Of a stretch of DNA of 6,395 nt, positions 1-5,463 are shown in pieces. Both the position numbers and the translations under genes were made by a program. The notes under the pieces were generated by a model. The model saw only the letters and a list, made by a program, of their open reading frames with translations. It was not told the DNA's origin and ran no database searches. The stretch spans positions 1 to 6,395 of the forward strand of contig JACPSA010000087.1 of assembly GCA_016193545.1 (NCBI GenBank), written 5' to 3'. Within the stretch, counting starts at the first letter, position 1. Each line of letters begins with the position of its first letter. The DNA is from Chloroflexota bacterium (GTDB taxonomy: Bacteria > Chloroflexota > Dehalococcoidia > Dehalococcoidales > UBA2162).

Positions 1-1
1 C

Positions 2-817
2 ATCACCTGCCATGCCTGGCACACTGCCCAGCAGCTTCTCTTAGGAATAGGCCCCAAGCATCCTCATGGTGTCGGCAATAACAACGGCATGGTCGGCAAG
101 TTCCTGCAAAGCCATGGCAACTTCGGCGTTAGCGGGCTCTTTGACCAGGAGTGGATGGCCTACGCCATACCGGCGGGAACCGGTGTGGGTATCGATGATT
201 GGAGCAGCAACGACTTTGACTATAAAGCCCTGGGGTTCATTGAAGGAGCCATCATCACCGGGGGAAATGGCGCCGGGCAGGCAATGGGTTACGCGACGCT
301 CTCGGTGCCGGGTGTTCCCGCCTGGGGTAAAGAGCGTAAAGACTTTATCCGCAAAGAAGGCCGGAAAATCTTAAGCCTGAGCGCCCAGCCAGCCGATTTT
401 CCCTCGGAGCGGAATTTCATTGACCTCGACCCGGTGACCAAAGACCCTGACGGGCTGCCCGTGCCCCGGCTGACCCACGACTGGCACCCGCAGGTAACCA
501 AGATGCATGCTTTCATCCGGAGCAAGATTGTGGAGATGATGCAAAAGGCAGGGGCAAAAAAGGTTTGGGGGGGTGAGACAATGACCTCTCCCAGCTCTAC
601 CATTCACCTGACGGGCGGTGCCATCATGGGCGAGGACCCCAAGCGGTCGGTAGTCAACCGTTACTGCCAGCTGCATGATGCCCCTAATGTCTTTGCTGTT
701 GGGCCCTCCGCTTTCCCTTATATCGGGCACTGGAACGGCACCGAACCTGCCGGGGCTCTTGCCTACTGGGTAGCTGATTTCATAAAGGCAGAGGTAAAAA
801 AAGGGCGTACCTTATAA
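2..817 (+). CDS. GMC-family FAD-dependent dehydrogenase, C-terminal part (gluconate 2-dehydrogenase large-subunit-like), 5' partial
   Basis: The frame is open from base 2 to the TAA at 815-817 and gives 271 residues; the N-terminal FAD Rossmann motif lies upstream of the window. The start of the visible part has the GMC pattern GNNNGMVGKFLQSH (a glycine-rich stretch, then 'VGxxLxxH'). The end has the GMC_oxred_C signature: HLTGGAIMG with the expected catalytic His at 605-607, then VGPSAFPYIGHWNGTEPAGA with the expected second active-site Asn at 734-736. The middle part (residues DPVTKDPDGLPVPRLTHDW) is typical of the gluconate 2-dehydrogenase and sugar dehydrogenase branch. Such enzymes oxidise alcohols or sugars outside the cytoplasmic membrane and often pass electrons to a c-type cytochrome subunit. 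The next gene is a small cytochrome c, which fits that arrangement. The substrate cannot be told from this fragment. In-frame ATGs at 89 and later are internal, because homology to the family continues upstream of them. Confidence 0.9.
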   Translation: MTCHAWHTAQQLLLGIGPKHPHGVGNNNGMVGKFLQSHGNFGVSGLFDQEWMAYAIPAGTGVGIDDWSSNDFDYKALGFIEGAIITGGNGAGQAMGYATLSVPGVPAWGKERKDFIRKEGRKILSLSAQPADFPSERNFIDLDPVTKDPDGLPVPRLTHDWHPQVTKMHAFIRSKIVEMMQKAGAKKVWGGETMTSPSSTIHLTGGAIMGEDPKRSVVNRYCQLHDAPNVFAVGPSAFPYIGHWNGTEPAGALAYWVADFIKAEVKKGRTL

Positions 818-903
818 CAATTCTTAGCGCCAAGTATAACGAAAAAAGGTCTGGGCTTACTTTCAGGACAAGGCAAAGGAGATTATCCGGCAGTTGAAAT
901 AAG

Positions 904-910
904 AAAGGGG
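904..910 (+). promoter_or_regulatory. Ribosome binding site supporting the CTG start of the cytochrome c gene
   Basis: AAAGGGG lies six bases before the CTG at 917. It is a partial match to the anti-Shine-Dalgarno complement. Together with the signal peptide that starts exactly there, it favours CTG 917 over other non-standard codons. A second purine-rich run (AAAGGAG, 875-881) lies too far upstream to serve this start. Confidence 0.4.
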
Positions 911-916
911 CTTAGC

Positions 917-1219
917 CTGAAGTTTTTCGCTCTACTGGTAATATTAGCCGCGGTTCTGGTTGGTTGCGGGGGGACAACTACCCCACCCCCAACCATTGAC
1001 GCCGCGGCTATCTTTCTCCAAAACTGCTACCACTGCCATGGAATTGATAGGGAGGGTATTATTGGCCCCTCCTTGAAGGCAGAGGCTCTCCGGGAGCGGG
1101 GCCGAAGCGATACCTACATCAGGGAGACCATTACCAACGGACGCGGCGGAATGCCCGCCTGGAAGGATACGCTTTCTCCCGCCGAAATTGAGGCTTTGAT
1201 AAAATTTCTGAGGAGCTAG
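917..1219 (+). CDS. Lipoprotein monohaem cytochrome c (class I), probable CTG start
   Basis: This frame encodes a 100-residue protein. From the CTG at 917 (read as Met) it begins MKFFALLVILAAVLVGC, a short signal peptide with a clear lipobox (LVGC) and the lipidated Cys at residue 17. A Thr/Pro-rich linker follows (residues 20-26), then a haem-binding CYHCH at residues 37-41 (bases 1025-1039). GRGGMPAW at residues 75-82 supplies Met79 as the likely sixth haem ligand. The C-terminal helix LSPAEIEALIKFL is typical of class I cytochromes c. No ATG, GTG or TTG occurs in frame between the upstream dehydrogenase stop (815-817) and the haem site. CTG at 917 is the best start because it gives a normal signal peptide and has AAAGGGG at 904-910, six bases upstream. 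ATA at 899 is a less likely alternative that would add a basic RKGLSLK n-region. It is probably anchored on the outer face of the membrane and carries electrons from the dehydrogenase to the oxidase. The identity is firm; the start is less so. Confidence 0.85.
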   Translation: MKFFALLVILAAVLVGCGGTTTPPPTIDAAAIFLQNCYHCHGIDREGIIGPSLKAEALRERGRSDTYIRETITNGRGGMPAWKDTLSPAEIEALIKFLRS

Positions 1220-1315
1220 GGTTAACTGCTACCACCTTCCTTAATCAATGAGCTGAATGCTATCGTTTCACTTTTCTTTGTTTTACCATGGTTTACGCAT
1301 TAACCAACTTCGGTG

Positions 1316-1344
1316 TTGTTTTTGACCATATTTTTGGCTATACT
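1316..1344 (+). promoter_or_regulatory. Candidate sigma70-type promoter for the cytochrome c oxidase operon
   Basis: TTGTTT at 1316-1321 and TATACT at 1339-1344 are separated by 17 bases. The -10 matches consensus at five of six positions and the -35 at three of six. An overlapping alternative pairs TTGACC (1322-1327) with TTATCT (1344-1349) at 16 bases. The candidate lies in the 209-base gap before subunit II, the only gap large enough for a separate promoter of this operon. Transcription could instead run through from the dehydrogenase and cytochrome c genes, because no convincing terminator is seen between them. Confidence 0.35.
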
Positions 1345-1428
1345 TATCTAACGATTTAGCAGGGAAAGTAATCATATCGAAAGCGGCTAGCATATCACCA
1401 CCGTTGTTTCAGGAGAAGGTAGCCGAAG

Positions 1429-2136
1429 TTGAGCCGAAATAAACACCTGGTACTGGCGTCTATTTTAGTTGTTATCGTCTCAGCGATACTGGTCGTTATA
1501 TTCCTGAACACCAACTTTATCCCTACCGAGGCTGCTACTCAAGCCAAGCCTATCGACCATTTATTACGCTTGTTACTTGGTATTGGTGGGGTTGTCTTTG
1601 CCCTTTGCATGGTATTTCTCATCTATAGCATCTTCGCTTTCCGCCACCGCCAGTGGGACAGCGCGGAGGGCCCGCCTCTGGAGCACTATTCTCCTTTGGA
1701 AGTAGCCTGGACCCTGATTCCACTGGCAATTGTTCTTTTCCTGGCAATCCAGGGGGCCCGGGTGCTTGGCGATATCAGTCGAGCCATGCCCGCTGAGCTA
1801 GAGGTGAAGGTTGTCGCTTTCCAGTGGGACTGGCGCTTTGAATACCCGCAATATGGACTTGAATCTGAAGAACTGAGGCTGCCGGTGAACCGTCCTGTCC
1901 TGCTCAGGCTCAGCTCGCTGGATGTGATACACTCCTTCTGGGTTCCCGCATTCCGTACCAAAGAAGACGCCGTGCCAGGAATGGTGACGACGCTACACTT
2001 GACCCCGAGCCGGTTAGGGAGCTACAAAGTGTGGTGTGCCGAGCTTTGCGGGACGGGTCATGCCCAGATGCAGGCTCCGGTGATAGTAGTTGAGCCCGCC
2101 GATTTCGAAACCTGGGTTAAGGAGCTTCAGAAATGA
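1429..2136 (+). CDS. coxB: Cytochrome c oxidase subunit II (CuA-binding)
   Basis: This 235-residue protein (also named CtaC) accepts electrons from a cytochrome c or cupredoxin at its binuclear CuA centre and passes them to subunit I. Hydrophobic segments lie at about residues 7-26 (uncleaved anchor or signal), 45-70 and 90-112. The outer cupredoxin domain fills the rest. The aromatic electron-entry motif QWDW is at 132-135. The CuA ligand set is complete: His168 (in HSFWVPAF), Cys203, Glu205, Cys207, His211 and Met214 (in CAELCGTGHAQM). The start is TTG at 1429, with AGGAGAAGG at 1411-1419 upstream; no in-frame ATG precedes the first membrane segment. The protein ends about 20 residues after the Met ligand, so there is no fused C-terminal cytochrome c domain as in caa3 oxidases. 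Its stop overlaps the subunit I start by four bases (ATGA, 2133-2136), indicating translational coupling. Confidence 0.97.
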   Translation: MSRNKHLVLASILVVIVSAILVVIFLNTNFIPTEAATQAKPIDHLLRLLLGIGGVVFALCMVFLIYSIFAFRHRQWDSAEGPPLEHYSPLEVAWTLIPLAIVLFLAIQGARVLGDISRAMPAELEVKVVAFQWDWRFEYPQYGLESEELRLPVNRPVLLRLSSLDVIHSFWVPAFRTKEDAVPGMVTTLHLTPSRLGSYKVWCAELCGTGHAQMQAPVIVVEPADFETWVKELQK

Positions 2137-3968
2137 CTTTCTGGAGGCTGGGTATTATTCGTGGTATCGTGGTGGGGTTGGCCGGCAGCGGGCTGGGCAT
2201 GGGTGTTACCATGTTACTGCGTATCGCCCTGGGACTTACTGCCTGGAAAGCGGGACCAGTAACCGCCGTCGGCACCGTGGTCGGTATACTCTTTTACCTA
2301 GCAGGATTGGGTGCCTTCAAATACTGGTTGGGATGGGTTCGTCGGCGTGCGGCAGAAGAACCCCAGGCTACTGAGCCGACTCAACCCCATTGGGCCCGCT
2401 ATCTCAGCTTCGATATCAATCATAAGACCATCGGCATCCAGTATCTGGTCACCTCCCTTCTGGTCATCATTGTCGCTGGCATCTACCAGTTAATCGCCCG
2501 CCTGGAGACCTCCCAGCCCGGCCTTCAATTCCTCAGCCCCAACACCTACAACTCCCTCGTCAGCCTCCACGGGATTATGATGCTAAGCGGTGTGCTGCTC
2601 GGTATCGCCGGGATGATGAACTACCTGGTGCCGCTAATGATTGGTGCCCGGGACATGGCTTTCCCACGCCTTAACGCCATATCCTACTGGCTGACACCAC
2701 CGGCGGTCCTCCTTTTCCTTTTCAGCCTGCCAGCCGGGGGGTTTGATACCGGCTGGACGGCTTACCCGCCGCTGAGCCTCCGGGCGCCGCTGGGTATGCA
2801 GTTAATGCTCATCGCTTTCTACTTAGTAGGGTGGTCTTCCATTCTGGGGAGCATCAACTTCCTGACCACTATCTTCAAGATGCGAGCGCCGGGTATGAGC
2901 CTTTTCCGAATGCCCATCTTCATCTGGGCGACGATAGCCACCGCCCTGCTTCAGCTTGTCTTTACCCAGTTTGTCGGCATCGCCTTTCTGATGTTGCTAT
3001 TGGAGAGGCTCACCGGGCTGGGCTTTTTTGACCCGGACAAGGGAGGCAATGTTATTCTTTTCCAACATCTCTTCTGGTTCTATTCCCACCCGGCGGTATA
3101 TATCTTTGTTCTGCCCGGGCTGGGTGTCATCAGCGAGGTAGTCCCGGTTTTTTCCCGGAAGCCTCTTTTCGGTTACAAAGCGGTAGCTATTTCCAGCCTG
3201 GGTATCGCTTTCGGCGGTATGATAGTCTGGGGGCACCATATGTTCGCTGCCGGCATGGAGGAATGGCTCAGGGTTCCCTTCATGTTCACTACTCTTCTCG
3301 TAGCTGTGCCGACGGGGATAAAGATTTTCTCCTGGCTGGCAACTATGTGGCTGGGCAAGATTCACCTGGAGACACCGATGCTCTTCGTTATCAGTGCTAT
3401 CGTTGTCTTTCTCATCGGGGGCATACCGGTCGACCTCTATATTCACGATACCTACTGGGTGGTGGCGCACTTCCACAGTACCCTTTTCGGTGGATTTGTC
3501 TTTCCCATGATGGCGGCTATCCATTTCTGGTTCCCCAAGGTGACGGGACGGCTCCTTGACGAACGGCTGGGGAAACGCTACTGGACAGTGATGACAGTCG
3601 GTTTTTTGGTCACCTACCTGCCTATGTTCTGGCTAGGCTTGAACGGAATGCGGCGGAGGATTGCCGACTACGACCCCGCCCTGGGACTGGGGACAATGAA
3701 TACGGTGGCGACTATTGGTGGCTATTTGACTGGTCTCGCCATGCTTCTTTTCTTTATTAACCTGGTGGTGAGTGCCCGGCGTGGGGCTCCAGCGCCAGCC
3801 AATCCATGGCATTCACAGACGCTGGAGTGGCAGGTCAGTTCACCACCGCCGGAAGAAAACTTCGTTACCATCCCGCAAATAGTCGGTTCACCTTATGGCT
3901 ACGGCATTCCGGGTTCCCGTCATGCCTTGATACCGATGTCGTCCCAGCCGCCAGAGGAGGTGTCCTGA
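2133..3968 (+). CDS. coxA: Cytochrome c oxidase subunit I, A2-type haem-copper oxidase
   Basis: This 611-residue catalytic subunit (also named CtaD) reduces oxygen to water and pumps protons. An N-terminal extension with two predicted helices (about 8-36 and 42-66) precedes the standard core, which begins near LSFDINHKTIG (91-101). All metal ligands are present: His146 (low-spin haem), His319 with cross-link Tyr323 (CuB), His368 and His369 (CuB), and His446 and His448 (high-spin and low-spin haem). The Mg/Mn-site pair is His438-Asp439. The K-channel has Thr394 and Lys397 (in PTGIKIFSW). The D-channel entry has Asn163, Asp174 and Asn181. The helix VI glutamate of A1 enzymes is replaced by Ala321 in FYSHPAVY, and Tyr317-Ser318 form the A2 motif. 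The tail carries the usual NPW, LEW and SPPPEENF pattern (557-577). It overlaps subunit II by four bases and the next gene by one. Residue pairings follow the family alignment with the Rhodobacter and Paracoccus enzymes. Confidence 0.98.
   Translation: MTFWRLGIIRGIVVGLAGSGLGMGVTMLLRIALGLTAWKAGPVTAVGTVVGILFYLAGLGAFKYWLGWVRRRAAEEPQATEPTQPHWARYLSFDINHKTIGIQYLVTSLLVIIVAGIYQLIARLETSQPGLQFLSPNTYNSLVSLHGIMMLSGVLLGIAGMMNYLVPLMIGARDMAFPRLNAISYWLTPPAVLLFLFSLPAGGFDTGWTAYPPLSLRAPLGMQLMLIAFYLVGWSSILGSINFLTTIFKMRAPGMSLFRMPIFIWATIATALLQLVFTQFVGIAFLMLLLERLTGLGFFDPDKGGNVILFQHLFWFYSHPAVYIFVLPGLGVISEVVPVFSRKPLFGYKAVAISSLGIAFGGMIVWGHHMFAAGMEEWLRVPFMFTTLLVAVPTGIKIFSWLATMWLGKIHLETPMLFVISAIVVFLIGGIPVDLYIHDTYWVVAHFHSTLFGGFVFPMMAAIHFWFPKVTGRLLDERLGKRYWTVMTVGFLVTYLPMFWLGLNGMRRRIADYDPALGLGTMNTVATIGGYLTGLAMLLFFINLVVSARRGAPAPANPWHSQTLEWQVSSPPPEENFVTIPQIVGSPYGYGIPGSRHALIPMSSQPPEEVS
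3953..3961 (+). promoter_or_regulatory. Strong ribosome binding site fixing the start of the subunit IV-like gene
   Basis: AGAGGAGGT lies at the end of the subunit I gene, six bases before the ATG at 3968. It is a near-perfect Shine-Dalgarno sequence. It selects this ATG over the in-frame ATG at 3806, which lies inside subunit I coding sequence. Confidence 0.8.
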
Positions 3969-4186
3969 TGCCTGAACCTGGACTAAGAGGCAAGCTGCGC
4001 CTCGGATATATTGTCCTGGGAGCCTTAATAGCCATCAAAATTGCCGAGTATTTAGTCGGGACGACCATCCCTAATGGTGTCTGGCCCTTCCTGACTATTT
4101 TGGCGCTGGTCGGAGCCTGGCCCATTCTGTATTACTTTATGCATATCAATCAGCTTTGGCACCCAAAAAGTAGGCATGATGAGTAG
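3968..4186 (+). CDS. ctaF: Cytochrome c oxidase subunit IV-like small membrane protein (COX4_pro family)
   Basis: This is a 72-residue protein with two predicted membrane helices (about 11-30 and 38-60) and a charged C-terminus. The pattern of an acidic residue at the end of helix 1 (AEY, 26-28), a proline and WPFLTILAL at the start of helix 2, then YYFMHIxxLW (55-64) is typical of the prokaryotic subunit IV family, which sits between subunits I and III in many oxidase operons. It is thought to help assemble or stabilise the complex and carries no metal ligands. The start is ATG 3968, overlapping the subunit I stop by one base (TGATG) and preceded by a strong Shine-Dalgarno sequence. A longer in-frame opening from 3806 is only subunit I sequence read in another frame. 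The last 11 bases overlap the subunit III start. Confidence 0.88.
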   Translation: MPEPGLRGKLRLGYIVLGALIAIKIAEYLVGTTIPNGVWPFLTILALVGAWPILYYFMHINQLWHPKSRHDE

Positions 4187-4736
4187 AGCAACAACCCTTG
4201 TGATTAACCGATTGACCATCAAGCGCCTCGGCCTCTGGCTGTTTATCCTCTCCGAGAGCTTTCTCTTCCTTGCCTTACTCGTGGTTCGCTTTTATCTGCA
4301 AGGGGTTCAACGACCCACCGAGTTAAACCAGCCCTTAGGATTCGTCATCTCGGGTATCCTGCTCCTGAGCAGCCTTACCGCCTACCGAGGTGAGTCAGCC
4401 ATCGCCTACGGCGATGAAAAGCTCTTCCGGCGCAATATTCTCTTCACCTTAGGGCTGGGGATTCTGTTCCTGGTGGGTGTGGGTATAGAGTGGGCTGAGG
4501 GCTTCCGCTTCTTTCCCCCGGCCAGTGGCTTCGGTACCGTGTTTTTTACTCTGACCGGGTTTCACGCCTTTCACGTCTTGACTGGTCTGCTGGCACTGCT
4601 GACACTGGTCTTGCCCGGACAAAAGGGACGCTTCACCCCCGAGAACTACTGGGCTGTGGAGGGTATCGTCAAATACTGGCACTTTGTCGATGTTGCCTGG
4701 GTGTTTATCTTCCCTACCCTGTATCTGGTTAGCTAA
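4176..4736 (+). CDS. coxC: Cytochrome c oxidase subunit III
   Basis: This 186-residue protein (also named CtaE) is the short five-helix bacterial form of subunit III. Predicted helices are at about 18-40, 54-70, 87-107, 120-147 and 166-184. Family marks are the conserved Glu27 in LSESFLF, GFHAFHV with His130 and His133, and the C-terminal signature YWHFVDVAWVFIFPTLYL (167-184), which is diagnostic for this subunit. It binds no redox metal; in the family it supports stable proton uptake by subunit I. The gene overlaps the subunit IV-like gene by 11 bases (ATG 4176) or by 8 if the second Met codon at 4179 is used. It has only a weak ribosome site (AGTAGG) and is probably translated by coupling. 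Its stop lies 3 bases from the end of the convergent cupredoxin gene, with no visible terminator between them. Confidence 0.96.
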   Translation: MMSRATTLVINRLTIKRLGLWLFILSESFLFLALLVVRFYLQGVQRPTELNQPLGFVISGILLLSSLTAYRGESAIAYGDEKLFRRNILFTLGLGILFLVGVGIEWAEGFRFFPPASGFGTVFFTLTGFHAFHVLTGLLALLTLVLPGQKGRFTPENYWAVEGIVKYWHFVDVAWVFIFPTLYLVS

Positions 4737-4739
4737 ATC

Positions 4740-5135
4740 CTACCTCACTACTTTCACGGTACCCTTCATCCCCGCATCAGCGTGCCCCGGGATGCTACAA
4801 TCAAAGATATAAGTGCCCGCTTGGTCAAAGGTTATCTCCAAAGTCTCAGTCATTCCCGGCAGGATACGCCCTATTCGGGCAGACGTCATACCCTTGGCTA
4901 TCAGTTCCTCGAAGGAGAAATTGTGCTCTATCTTACCGGTATTGGTGACGACGAATTTCACCGGTGTTCCCGCCTTTACTGTAATGTTTGCGGGTTTAAA
5001 ATAAAACTCGCCAGCCTCAATTTTTATCTCGCCAGACATAACTTGTTCTGCGCTACCCTTACAGGCAGCCGCTGCTGGCAACAGGATAAATGCTAAAATC
5101 ACTACCAATATTAGACGGCTCAGTCTAGATGGCAT
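4740..5135 (-). CDS. Auracyanin-like blue copper (cupredoxin) lipoprotein
   Basis: This is a 131-residue exported protein. The N-terminus has two arginines, a hydrophobic core (about 7-22) and AAAC ending at Cys25, a relaxed lipobox; cleavage by signal peptidase I is an alternative. The cupredoxin fold covers about residues 35-131. Type I copper ligands are His71 (in EHNF), Cys113, His118 and Met123, with spacing C-x4-H-x4-M in DCSIPGHADAGMKGT. This loop resembles auracyanins and sulfocyanins more than plant plastocyanin, where the Cys-His gap is two residues. It probably shuttles electrons on the outer face of the membrane, perhaps to the CuA centre of the adjacent oxidase; a copper-delivery role is less likely because the ligand set is a full type I site. 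ATG at 5133-5135 is preceded by AAGGAGG (complement of 5140-5146) at four bases. It is transcribed towards the oxidase operon. Confidence 0.92.
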   Translation of the reverse strand: MPSRLSRLILVVILAFILLPAAAACKGSAEQVMSGEIKIEAGEFYFKPANITVKAGTPVKFVVTNTGKIEHNFSFEELIAKGMTSARIGRILPGMTETLEITFDQAGTYIFDCSIPGHADAGMKGTVKVVR

Positions 5136-5166
5136 CGGGCCTCCTTTTATACTTCTTTTTCACCGC

Positions 5167-5195
5167 ATCTTATCACAACCAGAAATCGGCAACAA
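5167..5195 (-). promoter_or_regulatory. Weak candidate promoter for the cupredoxin gene
   Basis: On the minus strand TTGTTG (complement of 5190-5195) and TAAGAT (complement of 5167-5172) are 17 bases apart. Matches to consensus are only three and four of six. The position, about 30 bases upstream of the cupredoxin start codon, is reasonable. TATAAA nearer the gene is an alternative -10 without a good -35 partner. Confidence 0.2.
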
Positions 5196-5370
5196 GACGA
5201 TTTAAGCCTAATGTGTAACCGAAAGCCAGCCTCAACAAGTCGGAATGTCTCCCGGTTTGCCATGCATCCTGCTCCAGTAATATGATTAATTGTCTATCGA
5301 TTTCATCACTGTTGTATATTTTAGCTTACATACTAATTTGCTCGCTTCGTTAAATAATAGCTAGTTTGGC

Positions 5371-5399
5371 TTGACATTACTGTATTGCAGTATTATAGT
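5371..5399 (+). promoter_or_regulatory. Near-consensus sigma70-type promoter for the solute-binding protein gene
   Basis: A perfect -35 (TTGACA, 5371-5376) and a five-of-six -10 (TATAGT, 5394-5399) are separated by exactly 17 bases. Transcription would start near 5406, leaving a leader of about 58 bases before the ATG at 5464. This is the clearest promoter in the window and shows that the solute-binding protein gene is its own transcription unit. Confidence 0.75.
5378..5392. promoter_or_regulatory. Inverted repeat in the promoter spacer, candidate operator
   Basis: TACTG-TATTG-CAGTA is a perfect 5+5 inverted repeat with a 5-base centre. It lies wholly between the -35 and -10 hexamers, where a bound dimeric regulator would block or remodel the promoter. 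The half-sites are short, so chance is possible. I do not recognise the regulator family. Confidence 0.35.
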
Positions 5400-5450
5400 C
5401 TAAAGCATCAATTTTGTGTCATATTCTCGAAGAGAAAAGGTTCAATTAAA

Positions 5451-5457
5451 AAGGAGG
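5451..5457 (+). promoter_or_regulatory. Strong ribosome binding site of the solute-binding protein gene
   Basis: AAGGAGG lies six bases before the ATG at 5464. It fixes the start of the reading frame that begins with the lipoprotein signal peptide. Confidence 0.85.
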
Positions 5458-5463
5458 GAAGAA

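Larger units (their letters stand above)
5136..5463. other. Intergenic region between divergent cupredoxin and solute-binding protein genes
   Basis: This 328-base stretch holds no credible gene on either strand. It is AT-rich, especially from about 5280 onward. It contains the leftward ribosome site and possible promoter of the cupredoxin gene near its left end, and the strong rightward promoter, its dyad and the ribosome site of the solute-binding protein near its right end. The central part (about 5200-5360) shows no clear signal beyond a loose 8-base direct repeat (CTAATTTG at 5333-5340, CTAGTTTG at 5361-5368). Confidence 0.7.

Noticed and set aside
289..730. Two overlapping minus-strand open frames inside the dehydrogenase gene
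   Set aside because: They lie within a clearly homologous plus-strand GMC gene and have low-complexity, unfamiliar translations.
1305..1325. Possible terminator hairpin CAAC-ttcggt-GTTG followed by T residues
   Set aside because: The stem is only four pairs with two A-T pairs, too weak for a rho-independent terminator, and it overlaps the candidate -35 region.
2997..3524. Minus-strand open frame of 175 codons inside subunit I
   Set aside because: It is a shadow of the subunit I gene: full coverage by a confidently identified gene, no ribosome site and no recognisable domain.
3806..3967. Longer N-terminus for the subunit IV-like protein
   Set aside because: This part is subunit I C-terminal coding sequence in another frame. 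The strong ribosome site at 3953-3961 and the TGATG overlap support ATG 3968.
4782..5096. Plus-strand open frames opposite the cupredoxin gene
   Set aside because: The minus-strand cupredoxin has a signal peptide, a full copper ligand set and a perfect ribosome site; the plus-strand frames show nothing recognisable.
5333..5368. Loose direct repeat CTAATTTG and CTAGTTTG upstream of the strong promoter
   Set aside because: Only two 8-base copies with one mismatch in AT-rich DNA; not enough to call an activator site.
5424..5436. Small hairpin TTCTC-GAA-GAGAA in the solute-binding protein leader
   Set aside because: Five pairs with a three-base loop is common by chance, and it neither covers the ribosome site nor resembles a known riboswitch.
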